Shown here: positions 53,035 through 61,899 of the stretch, one piece after another
Layout of the letters: each line of letters starts with the position of its first letter
How positions within the stretch are numbered: position 1 is the stretch's first letter
Source of the DNA: Ferdinandcohnia sp036962685
GTDB lineage: Bacteria > Bacillota > Bacilli > Bacillales > Bacillaceae_L
Reading direction: 5' to 3'
Assembly (NCBI RefSeq): GCF_036962685.1
Contig: NZ_JBALOP010000015.1
Span: forward strand, 1-64,000
Length of the DNA: 64,000 bases
Program-made: the position numbers and the translations under genes
The notes under the pieces: generated by a model
The model's input: the letters and a program-made list of their open reading frames with translations, nothing else
Databases searched by the model: none
What the model was told of the DNA's origin: nothing

Positions 53035-53748
53035 TTATATCCAAAGGTTTAATAAACCCTCATTGATTCCTAAATTATACATGTAATATACACCAAATAC
53101 AGTACTAATTGTCCCCGTTATTAATCCAAATGTCCTGCTTACTTTCCTTCGTTTCTTGCTTAACACAAATGGGATACCAATGATGGTTGTGAAGAGCAGC
53201 ATGCCAGTGACGGTTCCTATACCAAATATCAGGATATAAATTGCTGCTTCCCCGACACTGTTTACAGTACTCAACGTCAATAGGATCATGGCACCGCTTC
53301 CTGCTAATCCATGGATAAAGCCGATAAACATGGACCCTACATACGATTTGTTTTGATGCTTTTTTTGATGCTCATGTTCCACACTGTTCGGGTAGGAATG
53401 GACATTTGTCCGATTCTCTCCGTCATGTATTTGTTTATGTATATGAATTTTTCTCAAAGAGAGAATGGTTTTTAATCCAAGGTAGACTAGCATGATTCCT
53501 ACTAGAAATTCTAAAGACATTGCCCACTTCTCGGGTATTTCGTTCTTCATAAGGATGACGACAAGACCGACTATAAACAGTGTTACTGTATGTCCAATTC
53601 CCCAAAATACTCCAGCCAAAGATGCTTGCCATAGCTTTTTACTTTCGCTTGCGATAGTTGATACTGCAATGACATGGTCAGGTTCAATCGCATGCCGTAT
53701 TCCTAAAATAAAACCCAGGGCCAAAACCGAGAAAAATGTACCTTCCAT
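53035..53748 (-). CDS. ureH: UreH-type nickel transporter (NiCoT-like)
   Basis: 237 residues with six to seven membrane helices. The nickel/cobalt motif RHAIEPDHVIAVS is near the N-terminus (about 18-30), and a histidine-rich cytoplasmic loop (residues about 105-135) precedes GFIHGLAGSGAM. It supplies Ni2+ for the urease active site. ATG at 53748 with GGAGGAG 6 bases upstream is preferred over an ATG five codons earlier. It is the last gene of the ure cluster, 73 bases after ureD. Confidence 0.9.
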   Translation of the reverse strand: MEGTFFSVLALGFILGIRHAIEPDHVIAVSTIASESKKLWQASLAGVFWGIGHTVTLFIVGLVVILMKNEIPEKWAMSLEFLVGIMLVYLGLKTILSLRKIHIHKQIHDGENRTNVHSYPNSVEHEHQKKHQNKSYVGSMFIGFIHGLAGSGAMILLTLSTVNSVGEAAIYILIFGIGTVTGMLLFTTIIGIPFVLSKKRRKVSRTFGLITGTISTVFGVYYMYNLGINEGLLNLWI

Positions 53749-53821
53749 CAGATTCTCCTCCATCTCTCTTTCTCTCTATGTGTTCATACCCCATAATTAT
53801 CTAAATTCTGGTTTATAAAAA

Positions 53822-54646
53822 TTAATATTTTCTTAGAAAACTCGGGGTTTTGTTAAACCATTCGAGGCTAATTATATGATGGAAATCAGAAAATATACTT
53901 TCAATTGTTTGTGTGTTATTTGCTAACACCCGTACGGTGAATCCTGGGATTGGTAGAAATGACAGTCCTACTTTATATTCCGTTGCCTTGGAATCAATAG
54001 CCTGATATAGCCGGTCAAGGAGCGCATGATTAGCTTTTTCATCTATCACAATCAAAGACCCCAAATGAGAATAGCCTTCCATCAGGCCCAGCTTCTCCAT
54101 ATTCTGTATTGCCGGATTTAATTTGATATGATCATATACAACCAATTCATTTTCCATATATATTTCATTGATTAGCTGAAGTACATCATAACTAAACATT
54201 TCACCGCCAGGTGACCATCCTGGAGTAATAATATCTGAGTATAGAAGACTGGTCCCTTTCTCCATATGAACTACATTCTTTTGTTTATATCGTGCATCCT
54301 GATAACCAATAAGCGGATCAGGAATATACTCGAGATAGCTGCCATCCTTAAGGGTAATTTCTGTTTCCTGGTAGGCATGTTTTTTTGGTGTCTTGTATAT
54401 TTTGGTAGCTGACTGAGTGGTCAACGTTAGCTTCGCTTGTTTCTCTAACGAAATCTTGAGTTGATAGCGGTCCCCATCCAAATAACCACCGCCTGGATTT
54501 AAAATATAATAACAGGCTTGTCCAGAATCATCATGATAGATGGGACGCATCACTTTAAATGCCCCTTGGAAGTACACCTTCTTTGCGACAGTCTTTCCAT
54601 TCCTTTCCTCTGCACCTAAATGCAAAACTCCTGTCCAATCCTGCAT
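53822..54646 (-). CDS. ureD: Urease accessory protein UreD
   Basis: About 274 residues, the platform of the UreDFG activation complex that inserts nickel. Typical blocks are LNPGGGYLDGDRY, LTTQSATKIYKT and EYIPDPLIGYQDARY. The ATG at 54646 follows the ureG stop by two bases; an earlier in-frame ATG would overlap ureG. UreD sits after UreG, the order seen in Bacillus urease operons. Confidence 0.93.
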   Translation of the reverse strand: MQDWTGVLHLGAEERNGKTVAKKVYFQGAFKVMRPIYHDDSGQACYYILNPGGGYLDGDRYQLKISLEKQAKLTLTTQSATKIYKTPKKHAYQETEITLKDGSYLEYIPDPLIGYQDARYKQKNVVHMEKGTSLLYSDIITPGWSPGGEMFSYDVLQLINEIYMENELVVYDHIKLNPAIQNMEKLGLMEGYSHLGSLIVIDEKANHALLDRLYQAIDSKATEYKVGLSFLPIPGFTVRVLANNTQTIESIFSDFHHIISLEWFNKTPSFLRKY

Positions 54647-54648
54647 TT

Positions 54649-55260
54649 TTATTCCAACCCTTTTAAGAGTGCGTTTTTCTTGAGCCAATCTATGACCTGA
54701 TCGAGACCTTCGTTGGTTTTTAAATTGGTGAAAATAAATGGCTTATCACCGCGGAACACTTTTGTATCGGCTGCCATAACATCCAGGTTTGCCCCGACTA
54801 AAGGAGCCAAATCCGTTTTATTAATGATAAACAGGTCCGACTTAATCATACCTTGGCCACCTTTACGCGGGATTTTTTCACCTTGGGCCACATCGATAAT
54901 ATAGATGGAAAAATCAACAAGTTCCGGGCTGAATGTAGCGGCCAGATTGTCGCCACCGCTTTCAACAAAAATTAGCTCAACATCGGGATGTCTCTTAATC
55001 AACTCTTCAATAGCTGCGGAATTCATGGAAGTATCCTCTCGTATGGCTGTATGTGGGCAGCCGCCTGTCTCTACACCAATAATGCGATCTTCCGGGAGCA
55101 CTCCATTCGTTATCAGGAATTTAGCATCTTCTTTTGTATAGATGTCGTTTGTAATTGCGGCCATACTTATTTCACCTTGCATACTACGGGTTAACTTTTC
55201 AACCAGTGCGGTTTTTCCTGCTCCTACAGGGCCCCCAACTCCGATTTTAATAGGTTCCAT
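54649..55260 (-). CDS. ureG: Urease accessory GTPase UreG
   Basis: 203 residues. P-loop GGPVGAGKTALVE, the metal-relay CPH motif in GCPHTAIREDTSMN, VESGGDNLAATFSPEL, and the NKTDLA guanine motif. The GTPase delivers nickel to the apo-urease. RBS AAAGGAAG before ATG, 31 bases after ureF. Confidence 0.95.
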   Translation of the reverse strand: MEPIKIGVGGPVGAGKTALVEKLTRSMQGEISMAAITNDIYTKEDAKFLITNGVLPEDRIIGVETGGCPHTAIREDTSMNSAAIEELIKRHPDVELIFVESGGDNLAATFSPELVDFSIYIIDVAQGEKIPRKGGQGMIKSDLFIINKTDLAPLVGANLDVMAADTKVFRGDKPFIFTNLKTNEGLDQVIDWLKKNALLKGLE

Positions 55261-55291
55261 AAAAACACTTCCTTTAATCTATTAATCAACA

Positions 55292-55978
55292 TTAAGAACT
55301 AAAAATTCGAACATTTACACGTTCATGTTGCATTTGCGATAGTTCCAGACCAGGAGAGACAATGCCAAAGTCGTCTTCATCCATTTTCACAACCATCGTA
55401 GCAGCCTCTACTAGTATTTCTTGAAACTTCTGAATCGTTTTCTGGCCCGCTGTTTGGCCCAAAGGTATAGCCCGGACCGCATTTTGTACAAGACTTAAAA
55501 CAGTGGAATATAAATAAAACAAAATTGTATCGGATGCGGGCACACCAATATGGTGGCCTACAATCGTAAATACAATCGAGGGATGACCAAATGCTTTGTT
55601 TTGTTTGATTCGCTCTCCGTATTCAGAGAGAACCGGAATATCGTACAGAGATTTTACGAGTATTAACATTCTTTCGCCTACCCTTTGGGTACCTTCTCTC
55701 GTTTCCCGCGGCAGATTTTGCACGGTCAGCATTCGGTCTAACCTCCATATTTTTTGGATGTCCCCCTTATCCAGCGCTTCGTATACAAGACGACAGGCAA
55801 GTCCATCGGAATAAACAAGCTGCTCATTTACATACATAGACAGCCAGTGATGGAACGAATCTCGATCATGTACTTTGTCTGCTTGAATATAAGTCTCCAG
55901 CCCGTATGAATGACTAAACGCCCCTGTCGGAAAGTTGGAATCACATAGCTGAAATAATGGTAGGATATTTTTATCCAT
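55292..55978 (-). CDS. ureF: Urease accessory protein UreF
   Basis: 228 residues, all-helical. The opening LFQLCDSNFPTGAFSHSYGLE and the C-terminal IVSPGLELSQMQHERVNVRIFSS are characteristic. UreF gates GTP hydrolysis in the UreDFG complex. Its ATG overlaps ureE by 8 bases. Confidence 0.94.
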   Translation of the reverse strand: MDKNILPLFQLCDSNFPTGAFSHSYGLETYIQADKVHDRDSFHHWLSMYVNEQLVYSDGLACRLVYEALDKGDIQKIWRLDRMLTVQNLPRETREGTQRVGERMLILVKSLYDIPVLSEYGERIKQNKAFGHPSIVFTIVGHHIGVPASDTILFYLYSTVLSLVQNAVRAIPLGQTAGQKTIQKFQEILVEAATMVVKMDEDDFGIVSPGLELSQMQHERVNVRIFSS

Positions 55979-56426
55979 GGCTATGCCCGATATGTCGGAA
56001 GGCCTTCTTCACTTTCCGCTTTTCACGTTCATAAGGAATCTGTAGCTCTTGCAGTAAGTCCTCTACAAGATAGTCATACTGAACAAGCATCTCGTCCCCT
56101 TCAAATTGGGCAGGAAGATGGCGATTCCCCAATTGGTGCGCGATTGTTCCCATCTCATTAAGGCTACGTGGTTTTATCACAAGTAAATCATCAGAAAGGA
56201 CATCTATCATGATTAAATTCTTATCATCCATATAAATAACATCACCACTGACAAAGTCACGCGGATCCTTTAAGCGAATTCCAATTTCCTTGCCATGGTC
56301 GGTCGTCACCCTCTGAATCCGTTTCATCAAATGGGCGCTTTCAAGGTAAACTTTTTCAATATGGCGTTTTTCAATTTCTTCTTTTTCCATACTTTCAATA
56401 TTCGTAACAATTCTTTCTACTATCAA
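55971..56426 (-). CDS. ureE: Urease nickel metallochaperone UreE
   Basis: About 151 residues. The N-terminal RVTTDHGKEIGIRL and the C-terminal AHQLGNRHLPAQFEGDE with the central His are typical. The C-terminal tail is short (HIGHSHG) in place of the long poly-His of Klebsiella UreE. TTG at 56426 with GAGGTGAT 5 bases upstream is a better start than the GTG at 56435, which lies inside the RBS. It follows ureC by 11 bases. Confidence 0.93.
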   Translation of the reverse strand: MIVERIVTNIESMEKEEIEKRHIEKVYLESAHLMKRIQRVTTDHGKEIGIRLKDPRDFVSGDVIYMDDKNLIMIDVLSDDLLVIKPRSLNEMGTIAHQLGNRHLPAQFEGDEMLVQYDYLVEDLLQELQIPYEREKRKVKKAFRHIGHSHG

Positions 56427-56436
56427 TGCTATCACC

Positions 56437-58149
56437 TCAGAATAAGAAATATCGTTGTCCCATCGGCACTATATCAACCGGCTCACATGTAATTAATTCG
56501 CCGTTTACTCTTACTTCATATGTTTGCGGATCAACTGTTATTTCGGGAGTTTCGGAATTTAACTTCATATCTTTTTTCGTCAGTTTCCGAATGCCACGAA
56601 CCGGAAGAATCATTTTTTGCAACCCTAGCTTTTCATGCACTTTCTCATCGAAGGCAGCTTGCGAAATAAACGTAATGGATGAGTTGGATAACGCTTTTCC
56701 AAATTGCGCATACATCGGACGGTAAATAACAGGCTGAGGTGTTGGAATAGATGCGTTCGCATCGCCCATCAATGCCTCAACAACAAGTCCATTTTTCAGA
56801 ATCATTTCTGGCTTCACCCCGAAGAAAGCCGGATTCCAAATCACAAGGTCCGCAATTTTTCCAACTTCTATGGATCCTACATACTCTGAAATACCATGAG
56901 TGATTGCTGGGTTAATCGTATATTTAGCTACATAACGTTTCGCGCGATTATTATCTGAAAGCTCGGTATCACCCTCCAAACTTCCTCTTTGCTTTTTCAT
57001 TTTGTCAGCGACTTGCCATGTGCGCAAAATTACTTCACCGACCCGACCCATTGCCTGTGCATCGGAACTAGTCATACTGAATACGCCCATATCTTGAAGA
57101 ATATCCTCGGCAGCAATTGTTTCACGTCTAATCCGTGAATCGGCAAAGGCTAAATCCTCTGGAATGGAAGGATTCAAGTGATGACATACCATCAGCATGT
57201 CCAAATGTTCATCCACTGTGTTCACTGTATAAGGCAGAGTGGGGTTTGTTGATGATGGAAGAATATTCATATAGCTGGCTGATTTAATTAAATCTGGTGC
57301 GTGCCCGCCACCCGCACCTTCTGTATGGTACATATGAATGACACGGTCTTTAATCGCTGCCATTGTATCTTCCATGAATCCACTCTCATTTAACGTATCT
57401 GCATGAAGAGCGACCTGCACATCATATTTGTCGGCTACCCTTAATGCATAGTCAAGAGCAGAAGGGGTTGCCCCCCAGTCTTCATGAACTTTCAGACCGA
57501 TGGCACCGGCACGAACTTGCTCTGCCAGCGGCTCTTCAGCAGTCGCTTGCCCTTTTGAAGTGAATCCAACGTTAATTGGCAATTCTTCAGCTGCTTGAAG
57601 CATTCGGTGCATATGCCATATTCCAGGGGTGACTGTTGTCGCTTTTGAACCGGCCGCTGGACCTGTACCTCCCCCAATCAACGTTGTTAGCCCCGCACCT
57701 AATGCTGTTCTAATTTGTGTCGGATTAATAAAATGAACGTGGGTATCGATTCCACCAGCTGTTACAATCATTCCCTCACCAGCAATGATTTCTGTACCAG
57801 CCCCGATCACAATATCCACATTGTCCATGATCAACGGATTACCAGCTTTTCCGATGCAATCAATTTTCCCATCACGGATTCCAATGTCTGCTTTATAAAT
57901 GCCGGTATAGTCTAAAATGACAGCGTTGGTAATGACCAAATCTGCAATTCCATCGCCTCGTGTGACTAGAGGGTGTTGCCCCATTCCATCACGAATTACC
58001 TTTCCGCCACCAAATACTACTTCATCACCATAGGTGGTATGGTCCTTCTCAATTTGGATAAGCAAATCTGTATCTGCTAAACGAATAGAATCTCCTGTAG
58101 TTGGTCCGTACATTTGAGCATATTGCTTTCTATTCATCTTGAAACTCAT
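56437..58149 (-). CDS. ureC: Urease alpha (catalytic) subunit
   Basis: 570 residues, full length. The nickel ligands HVHF, the carbamylated lysine in GLKVHEDWG, the GHAPD segment and the mobile flap MVCHHLNPS with Cys and His are all present, so it should be active. It hydrolyses urea to ammonia and carbamate. The ATG overlaps the ureB stop by four bases. Preceded by GGGGGA. Confidence 0.97.
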   Translation of the reverse strand: MSFKMNRKQYAQMYGPTTGDSIRLADTDLLIQIEKDHTTYGDEVVFGGGKVIRDGMGQHPLVTRGDGIADLVITNAVILDYTGIYKADIGIRDGKIDCIGKAGNPLIMDNVDIVIGAGTEIIAGEGMIVTAGGIDTHVHFINPTQIRTALGAGLTTLIGGGTGPAAGSKATTVTPGIWHMHRMLQAAEELPINVGFTSKGQATAEEPLAEQVRAGAIGLKVHEDWGATPSALDYALRVADKYDVQVALHADTLNESGFMEDTMAAIKDRVIHMYHTEGAGGGHAPDLIKSASYMNILPSSTNPTLPYTVNTVDEHLDMLMVCHHLNPSIPEDLAFADSRIRRETIAAEDILQDMGVFSMTSSDAQAMGRVGEVILRTWQVADKMKKQRGSLEGDTELSDNNRAKRYVAKYTINPAITHGISEYVGSIEVGKIADLVIWNPAFFGVKPEMILKNGLVVEALMGDANASIPTPQPVIYRPMYAQFGKALSNSSITFISQAAFDEKVHEKLGLQKMILPVRGIRKLTKKDMKLNSETPEITVDPQTYEVRVNGELITCEPVDIVPMGQRYFLF

Positions 58150-58469
58150 TTGGAATCCCCCTTATCTAGTGAACCGTCTACTTTATTATTAAATCCATAG
58201 ACACGGCGTTCTCCGGCATAATCAATTAGTTCGATTTCCTTTTCATCCCCTGGTTCAAAACGCACAGCTGCTCCTGCTGGGATGTTTAGGCGCTTTCCAT
58301 ATGCTTTTTCCTTATCAAATTGGAGTGCTTCATTGACTTCATAAAAGTGATAATGGGACCCCACCTGGACAGGACGGTCTCCAGTATTTGTTACAGTCAA
58401 TCTGGATGGTACCCTTCCAACATTACAAACGATGTCTTCTTCTTTTAAGAATAATTGTCCTGGCTGCAT
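58146..58469 (-). CDS. ureB: Urease beta subunit
   Basis: 107 residues with the typical start QPGQLFLKEEDIVCN and the VGSHYHFYEVN block. Structural subunit, separate from ureA as in most bacteria. RBS AGGAGG. The C-terminal KVDGSLDKGDSK tail is slightly longer than minimal homologs. Confidence 0.96.
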   Translation of the reverse strand: MQPGQLFLKEEDIVCNVGRVPSRLTVTNTGDRPVQVGSHYHFYEVNEALQFDKEKAYGKRLNIPAGAAVRFEPGDEKEIELIDYAGERRVYGFNNKVDGSLDKGDSK

Positions 58470-58490
58470 GTAAATAGCCTCCTGTCATTT

Positions 58491-58793
58491 TTATTTAATC
58501 GGACTATGAACTGTCACAAGCTTTGTTCCATCTGGAAACGTAGCTTCTACCTGGATATCATCAAGCATCTCCGGAATGCCTTCCATTACATCATCACTTG
58601 TCAAAATCGTGGCTCCATATTCCATCAATTCTGCAACTGTTTTTCCATCACGTGCCCCTTCTAATACTTCATAGGTGAGAAGTGCAACTGATTCCGGATA
58701 ATTTAATTTTAAGCCTCTTTCCTTCCGTCGCTTTGCTAGGTCGGCGGCAACAACGATCATGAGTTTTTCAATCTCACGCGGTGTTAACTGCAT
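58491..58793 (-). CDS. ureA: Urease gamma subunit
   Basis: 100 residues, the standard length. QLTPREIEKLMIVVAADLA at the start and VEATFPDGTKLVTVHSPI at the end. ATG at 58793 follows GAGGAGG; an upstream extension lacks support. First gene of the operon. Confidence 0.96.
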   Translation of the reverse strand: MQLTPREIEKLMIVVAADLAKRRKERGLKLNYPESVALLTYEVLEGARDGKTVAELMEYGATILTSDDVMEGIPEMLDDIQVEATFPDGTKLVTVHSPIK

Positions 58794-59097
58794 AGGAAAT
58801 CCTCCTCTTTCATAAACTTTATTTGCATTAAAGAAGTCAAAACCTTTACTATGTTCTCCTATATTTCCCAGAAACAAACGCTATTTTTAAATTTTCAAAT
58901 TACCAATAACTAGACTGGAGTTACTAATAGTTGCAGCACTAAAGGATAAACCTCAAAAAAAGGATCCACCTTTTTCTTTTTTGTTTAATCCTTAATAACT
59001 AGGAATACTAACAAGAAGACAACCAAGAAAAGCATTTTTACATAGAGGCTTTTCGTTTTGTGGAGCGATTAGATTAATTTTTGGAGGAAGAATTATT
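58794..59097. other. Divergent promoter region between ureA and the urea channel gene
   Basis: About 300 bases without a gene. An AAAAAGG/CCTTTTT hairpin near 58966-58984 could act as a weak terminator or leader structure. I found no clear GlnR/TnrA box (TGTNA-N7-TNACA), so nitrogen control is not visible here. Confidence 0.4.
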
Positions 59098-60042
59098 GTG
59101 CAAAATACTACTCACAAACCATGGGCAGAAGGAAGGCTGTTTTCCCTGCTGACGGCGGCTTTAAAAGGCATTTCTCAAGTTATGCTCATTGAAAATGCTC
59201 TTTCTGGAATCATCATACTTCTAGCTATAACAATTTCTTCCTTTACTTTAGGAATCATCGCCTTTTTATCGGCCTTGATTGCTGCCATTATAGGAAAGTT
59301 AGGAGGTGTGGAGGAACAAACAATCAATCAGGGGCTGTTGGGTTACAATTCAGTGCTGACGGGAATAGCGTTGACCTTATTCCTAACTGGACCTTGGGAC
59401 TGGATAATTGCCCTTGTAGGCGCTACTGTTACGGCAGTGTTTACAGCCGCCATGATTCACGCAATGAAGATTAGGGGGATTCCCGTTCTTACTTTTCCTT
59501 TTATCATCCTAACCTGGTTCACATTGTTAGCTTCTTATCGCTTAAAGGCTTTTCACTTAACCCCTAAGTTGGTGCCTGAGGATATTTCCTATTGGGGCTT
59601 GGATACATCTGGAAGAATAGATTGGCCAGAAGCAGCATTTAACGGAATTGGACAAATTTTCTTCATTCACAGCACTATATCCGGTTTTCTGCTATTTGCT
59701 GCGGTTTTTTTAGCTGGATGGAGGCTTGGCCTTTATGCTGTTTTAGGAAACGTACTAGCTTTATTGACATCCTACTTCCTTGGGGGAGCCCATGATCCGA
59801 TTTATATGGGGCTTTACGGATACAATGCGATATTAACCACCTTAGCCGTGTCTGTCGTATTTAAGACGGAGCAAAACAGTTTTGCGTTCTTCTCTGGCAT
59901 TGTCGCTACTTGTATAACTGTTCCATTATTAGCGAGTATAACGACTTGGCTTCAGCCATTTGGACTTCCGGCTTTAACTATGCCTTTCGTTCTTAGCACA
60001 TGGCTGTTCCTGGGAGCAAGAAAGGTCATGCCAAACCTATAA
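59098..60042 (+). CDS. Urea transporter (UT family)
   Basis: 314 residues with about ten hydrophobic segments in two homologous halves: LGYNSVLTGIALTLFL in the first and YGYNAILTTLAVSVVF in the second, each following a QG/GG turn. These halves are the UT-family urea channel signature. GTG start with GGAGG. Divergent from the urease operon, so urea entry, hydrolysis and nickel supply are grouped. Confidence 0.9.
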   Translation: MQNTTHKPWAEGRLFSLLTAALKGISQVMLIENALSGIIILLAITISSFTLGIIAFLSALIAAIIGKLGGVEEQTINQGLLGYNSVLTGIALTLFLTGPWDWIIALVGATVTAVFTAAMIHAMKIRGIPVLTFPFIILTWFTLLASYRLKAFHLTPKLVPEDISYWGLDTSGRIDWPEAAFNGIGQIFFIHSTISGFLLFAAVFLAGWRLGLYAVLGNVLALLTSYFLGGAHDPIYMGLYGYNAILTTLAVSVVFKTEQNSFAFFSGIVATCITVPLLASITTWLQPFGLPALTMPFVLSTWLFLGARKVMPNL

Positions 60043-60170
60043 TCGAACCAGCTGAAATCTTTAGCAAATTAACTACAATTAATCACTTTAGTCGCTATGT
60101 AAAATATGAGGCATACACCATCCCATTTAGGGAAAAATTGAAAGTGATGACTACTTAGGAGGAATTCACT

Positions 60171-60386
60171 ATGTTTGAAAATTTCGAAGTACGACCAATG
60201 TTCGAAGATCAAGTTCATGAACGTCATCAATTCACATTAACGGTTGAGGGAACAGACTACCAAGGACTTTTTCATAATGGAGAGATTCACTGGTTTAATC
60301 CACATCCTAAAAATACTTTCCATGAAAGCCATGTTGAAGCCATAGAATCCCAAGTCCATGAGAAGATGTCGGAACACTTGGAGTAA
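60171..60386 (+). CDS. YheE-like small protein (DUF5342)
   Basis: 71 residues, soluble, rich in His, Glu and aromatic residues, with FTLTVEGTDYQGLFHNGEIHWFNP and the ending SQVHEKMSEHL. Matches the layout of B. subtilis YheE-type proteins of unknown function. AGGAGG RBS. It follows the urea transporter by 128 bases and has its own terminator. Confidence 0.75.
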   Translation: MFENFEVRPMFEDQVHERHQFTLTVEGTDYQGLFHNGEIHWFNPHPKNTFHESHVEAIESQVHEKMSEHLE

Positions 60387-60434
60387 AATAACACGCTGAA
60401 GGTTAGTATCTTCCAGAGCATCACCGATTAAATA

Positions 60435-60470
60435 AAAAAGAGATGTTCCATATTTAGAAACATCTCTTTT
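60435..60470 (+). terminator. Terminator after the YheE-like gene
   Basis: AAAAAGAGATGTT and AACATCTCTTTT pair with flanking A and T runs. Confidence 0.8.
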
Positions 60471-60637
60471 TAATTAGTATCTATTATTTACTCTCAGCTG
60501 TCCTGCAGAAATTTAGGTGTAGACTCACAGGATCCACTCCTATATCGTTATTCTAAATATTGAAAGTGTAGTGCCTAGTACTCCCGAATTGAGAGACTAC
60601 AGAGAATTTTGATGATTTTGCCTGAACCTTTGTCAGT

Positions 60638-60845
60638 GAGAGTGCGACTCAGAGACATTTCGCTGCTCTCGCTCGAGTGTTTTGTCCTTGAGAGTGCGTC
60701 TCTGAGACATTGCGGTGTTTTCGCTCGAGTGTTTTGTCTCTGAGAGTGCGCCTCACAGACATTCGGTGCTTACGCTCGAGTGTTTTGTCTTTGAGAGTGC
60801 GTCTCTGAGACATTTCGGTGCTTTCGCTCGAGTGTTTTGTCCTCG
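60638..60845. repeat. Four tandem copies of a 51-52 bp repeat
   Basis: Copies begin at 60638, 60690, 60742 and 60793 with GAGAGTGCG and end with CGCTCGAGTGTTTTGTC. They contain GTCTCTGAGAC-type palindromes and are GC-richer than the surroundings. An open frame on the minus strand runs through all copies and would give a repeating RTLKDKTLERKHR-like peptide, but it lacks an RBS. The array ends 12 bases from the truA stop codon. Spacer-free and without cas genes, so it is not a CRISPR. Confidence 0.85.
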
Positions 60846-60856
60846 AAAAAAGTAGT

Positions 60857-61594
60857 TTAAAAACCAACCCTCTCCAAATACAGCCCCTCGGCATCGGCCA
60901 TACGACCTGTTTGAATTCTTTCTTTTGATTCTAAAATACTTGGTATGGCAGCAGCATCTTTTTCGCCTAATCCAACTTCAATTAACGTTCCGACAACTTT
61001 TCTCACCATATTGTAAAGGAAGCCATTGCCTCGCACTTTGATTTCGATAAAGCCCTCATTTTCATTTATCTCAAGTGAGTAGATTTCACGGACCATGGAC
61101 TTTTTCTTCGACTTAGCGTTGGAATAGGAAGTAAAGTCATGCTTCCCCAGAAAATATTGAGATGCTCTTCTCATTTTTTCGATATTAAGCTTTTCCTCCA
61201 CATGCATACTATACTTTCGCATGAAGGGATGCGAATATTGCTTGTTCCAAATCTTATACAAATAGGTTTTATCTTTAGCATTATAGCGTGCATGAAAACG
61301 ATCATGAATTAACGTAACATCTACAACACTAATATCATTAGGAAGATATCGGTTTAAATATTGCATCACTTCATCTTCCGTTGCGTTTTTATGCATCTTA
61401 AAATTAGCGATTTGCGCAAGAGCATGTACACCTGCATCCGTTCTTCCAGATCCAATGATTTCAATCTTTTCTCCTGCCAGCTCGGTTAATACATTTTCAA
61501 TTTTCCCTTGAATCGTGTTGTCACCATTACCAAGTCGTTGCCAACCTTTGTAACGGCCTCCATCATACTGAATGGTTAATTTATAATTGTTCAT
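60857..61594 (-). CDS. truA: tRNA pseudouridine synthase A (TruA paralog)
   Basis: 245 residues. The catalytic Asp is in SGRTDAGVHALAQIANF (about residues 48-64), with RFHARYNAKDKTYLYKIWN and GNGFLYNMVRKVVGTLIEVG. TruA makes pseudouridine at positions 38-40 of tRNA anticodon arms. Bacilli often carry a second copy away from the ribosomal operon, and this isolated gene looks like that second copy. RBS AAGGAG. Confidence 0.9.
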   Translation of the reverse strand: MNNYKLTIQYDGGRYKGWQRLGNGDNTIQGKIENVLTELAGEKIEIIGSGRTDAGVHALAQIANFKMHKNATEDEVMQYLNRYLPNDISVVDVTLIHDRFHARYNAKDKTYLYKIWNKQYSHPFMRKYSMHVEEKLNIEKMRRASQYFLGKHDFTSYSNAKSKKKSMVREIYSLEINENEGFIEIKVRGNGFLYNMVRKVVGTLIEVGLGEKDAAAIPSILESKERIQTGRMADAEGLYLERVGF

Positions 61595-61635
61595 TGCTTT
61601 CTCCTTGTAAAATTACTTAATAGCTTTAATATAAC

Positions 61636-61710
61636 TTAAATACGAAGTGAAAATCCCGTCATAAGAATAAAACCTCGGTCCTTCGCTAGTTTAACAAGTC
61701 TATTAGCACC
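61636..61710 (-). pseudogene. Remnant of a Gfo/Idh/MocA oxidoreductase gene
   Basis: The minus-strand frame reads GANRLVKLAKDRGFILMTGF, matching the segment GAKKLVELAEDQGLILTAGF of the oxidoreductase at 21.7-22.6 kb at 12 of 20 positions. It has no start and is followed by a stop after five codons, so it is a decayed paralog fragment. Confidence 0.55.
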
Positions 61711-61716
61711 TTACAA

Positions 61717-61770
61717 TAAGGATAGTAAAACGGTAAACGATTAACAAGTTTATGTGATTTAAAAAAGCTG
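61717..61770 (+). pseudogene. Decayed copy of the 38.5-kb remnant
   Basis: GATAGTAAAACGGTAAACGA and the following AACAAGT...ATTTAAAAAAGCT repeat the sequence at 38518-38577 with point changes and a stop codon. Confidence 0.4.
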
Positions 61771-61810
61771 GAGACATACTAGTTAGTTGATTGAGAGTAA
61801 TTCATGCATT

Positions 61811-61854
61811 AAAAAAAGCAAAAAGCAGGAATTCACCTGTTTTTTGCTTTTTTT
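61811..61854. terminator. Bidirectional terminator after the SipW-like gene
   Basis: AAAAAAAGCAAAAAGCAGG pairs with CCTGTTTTTTGCTTTTTTT around a short loop. Confidence 0.75.
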
Positions 61855-61899
61855 CAATTCCTACACATTGAAGCGGTCCACACTTTTTAACACTGCATA

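Noticed and set aside
60638..60845. Possible CRISPR array
   Set aside because: Adjacent copies touch each other without unique spacers and no cas gene is nearby.
60649..60894. 81-codon open frame through the 52-bp repeats
   Set aside because: It has no ribosome binding site and overlaps the end of truA; a repeat artefact is more likely.
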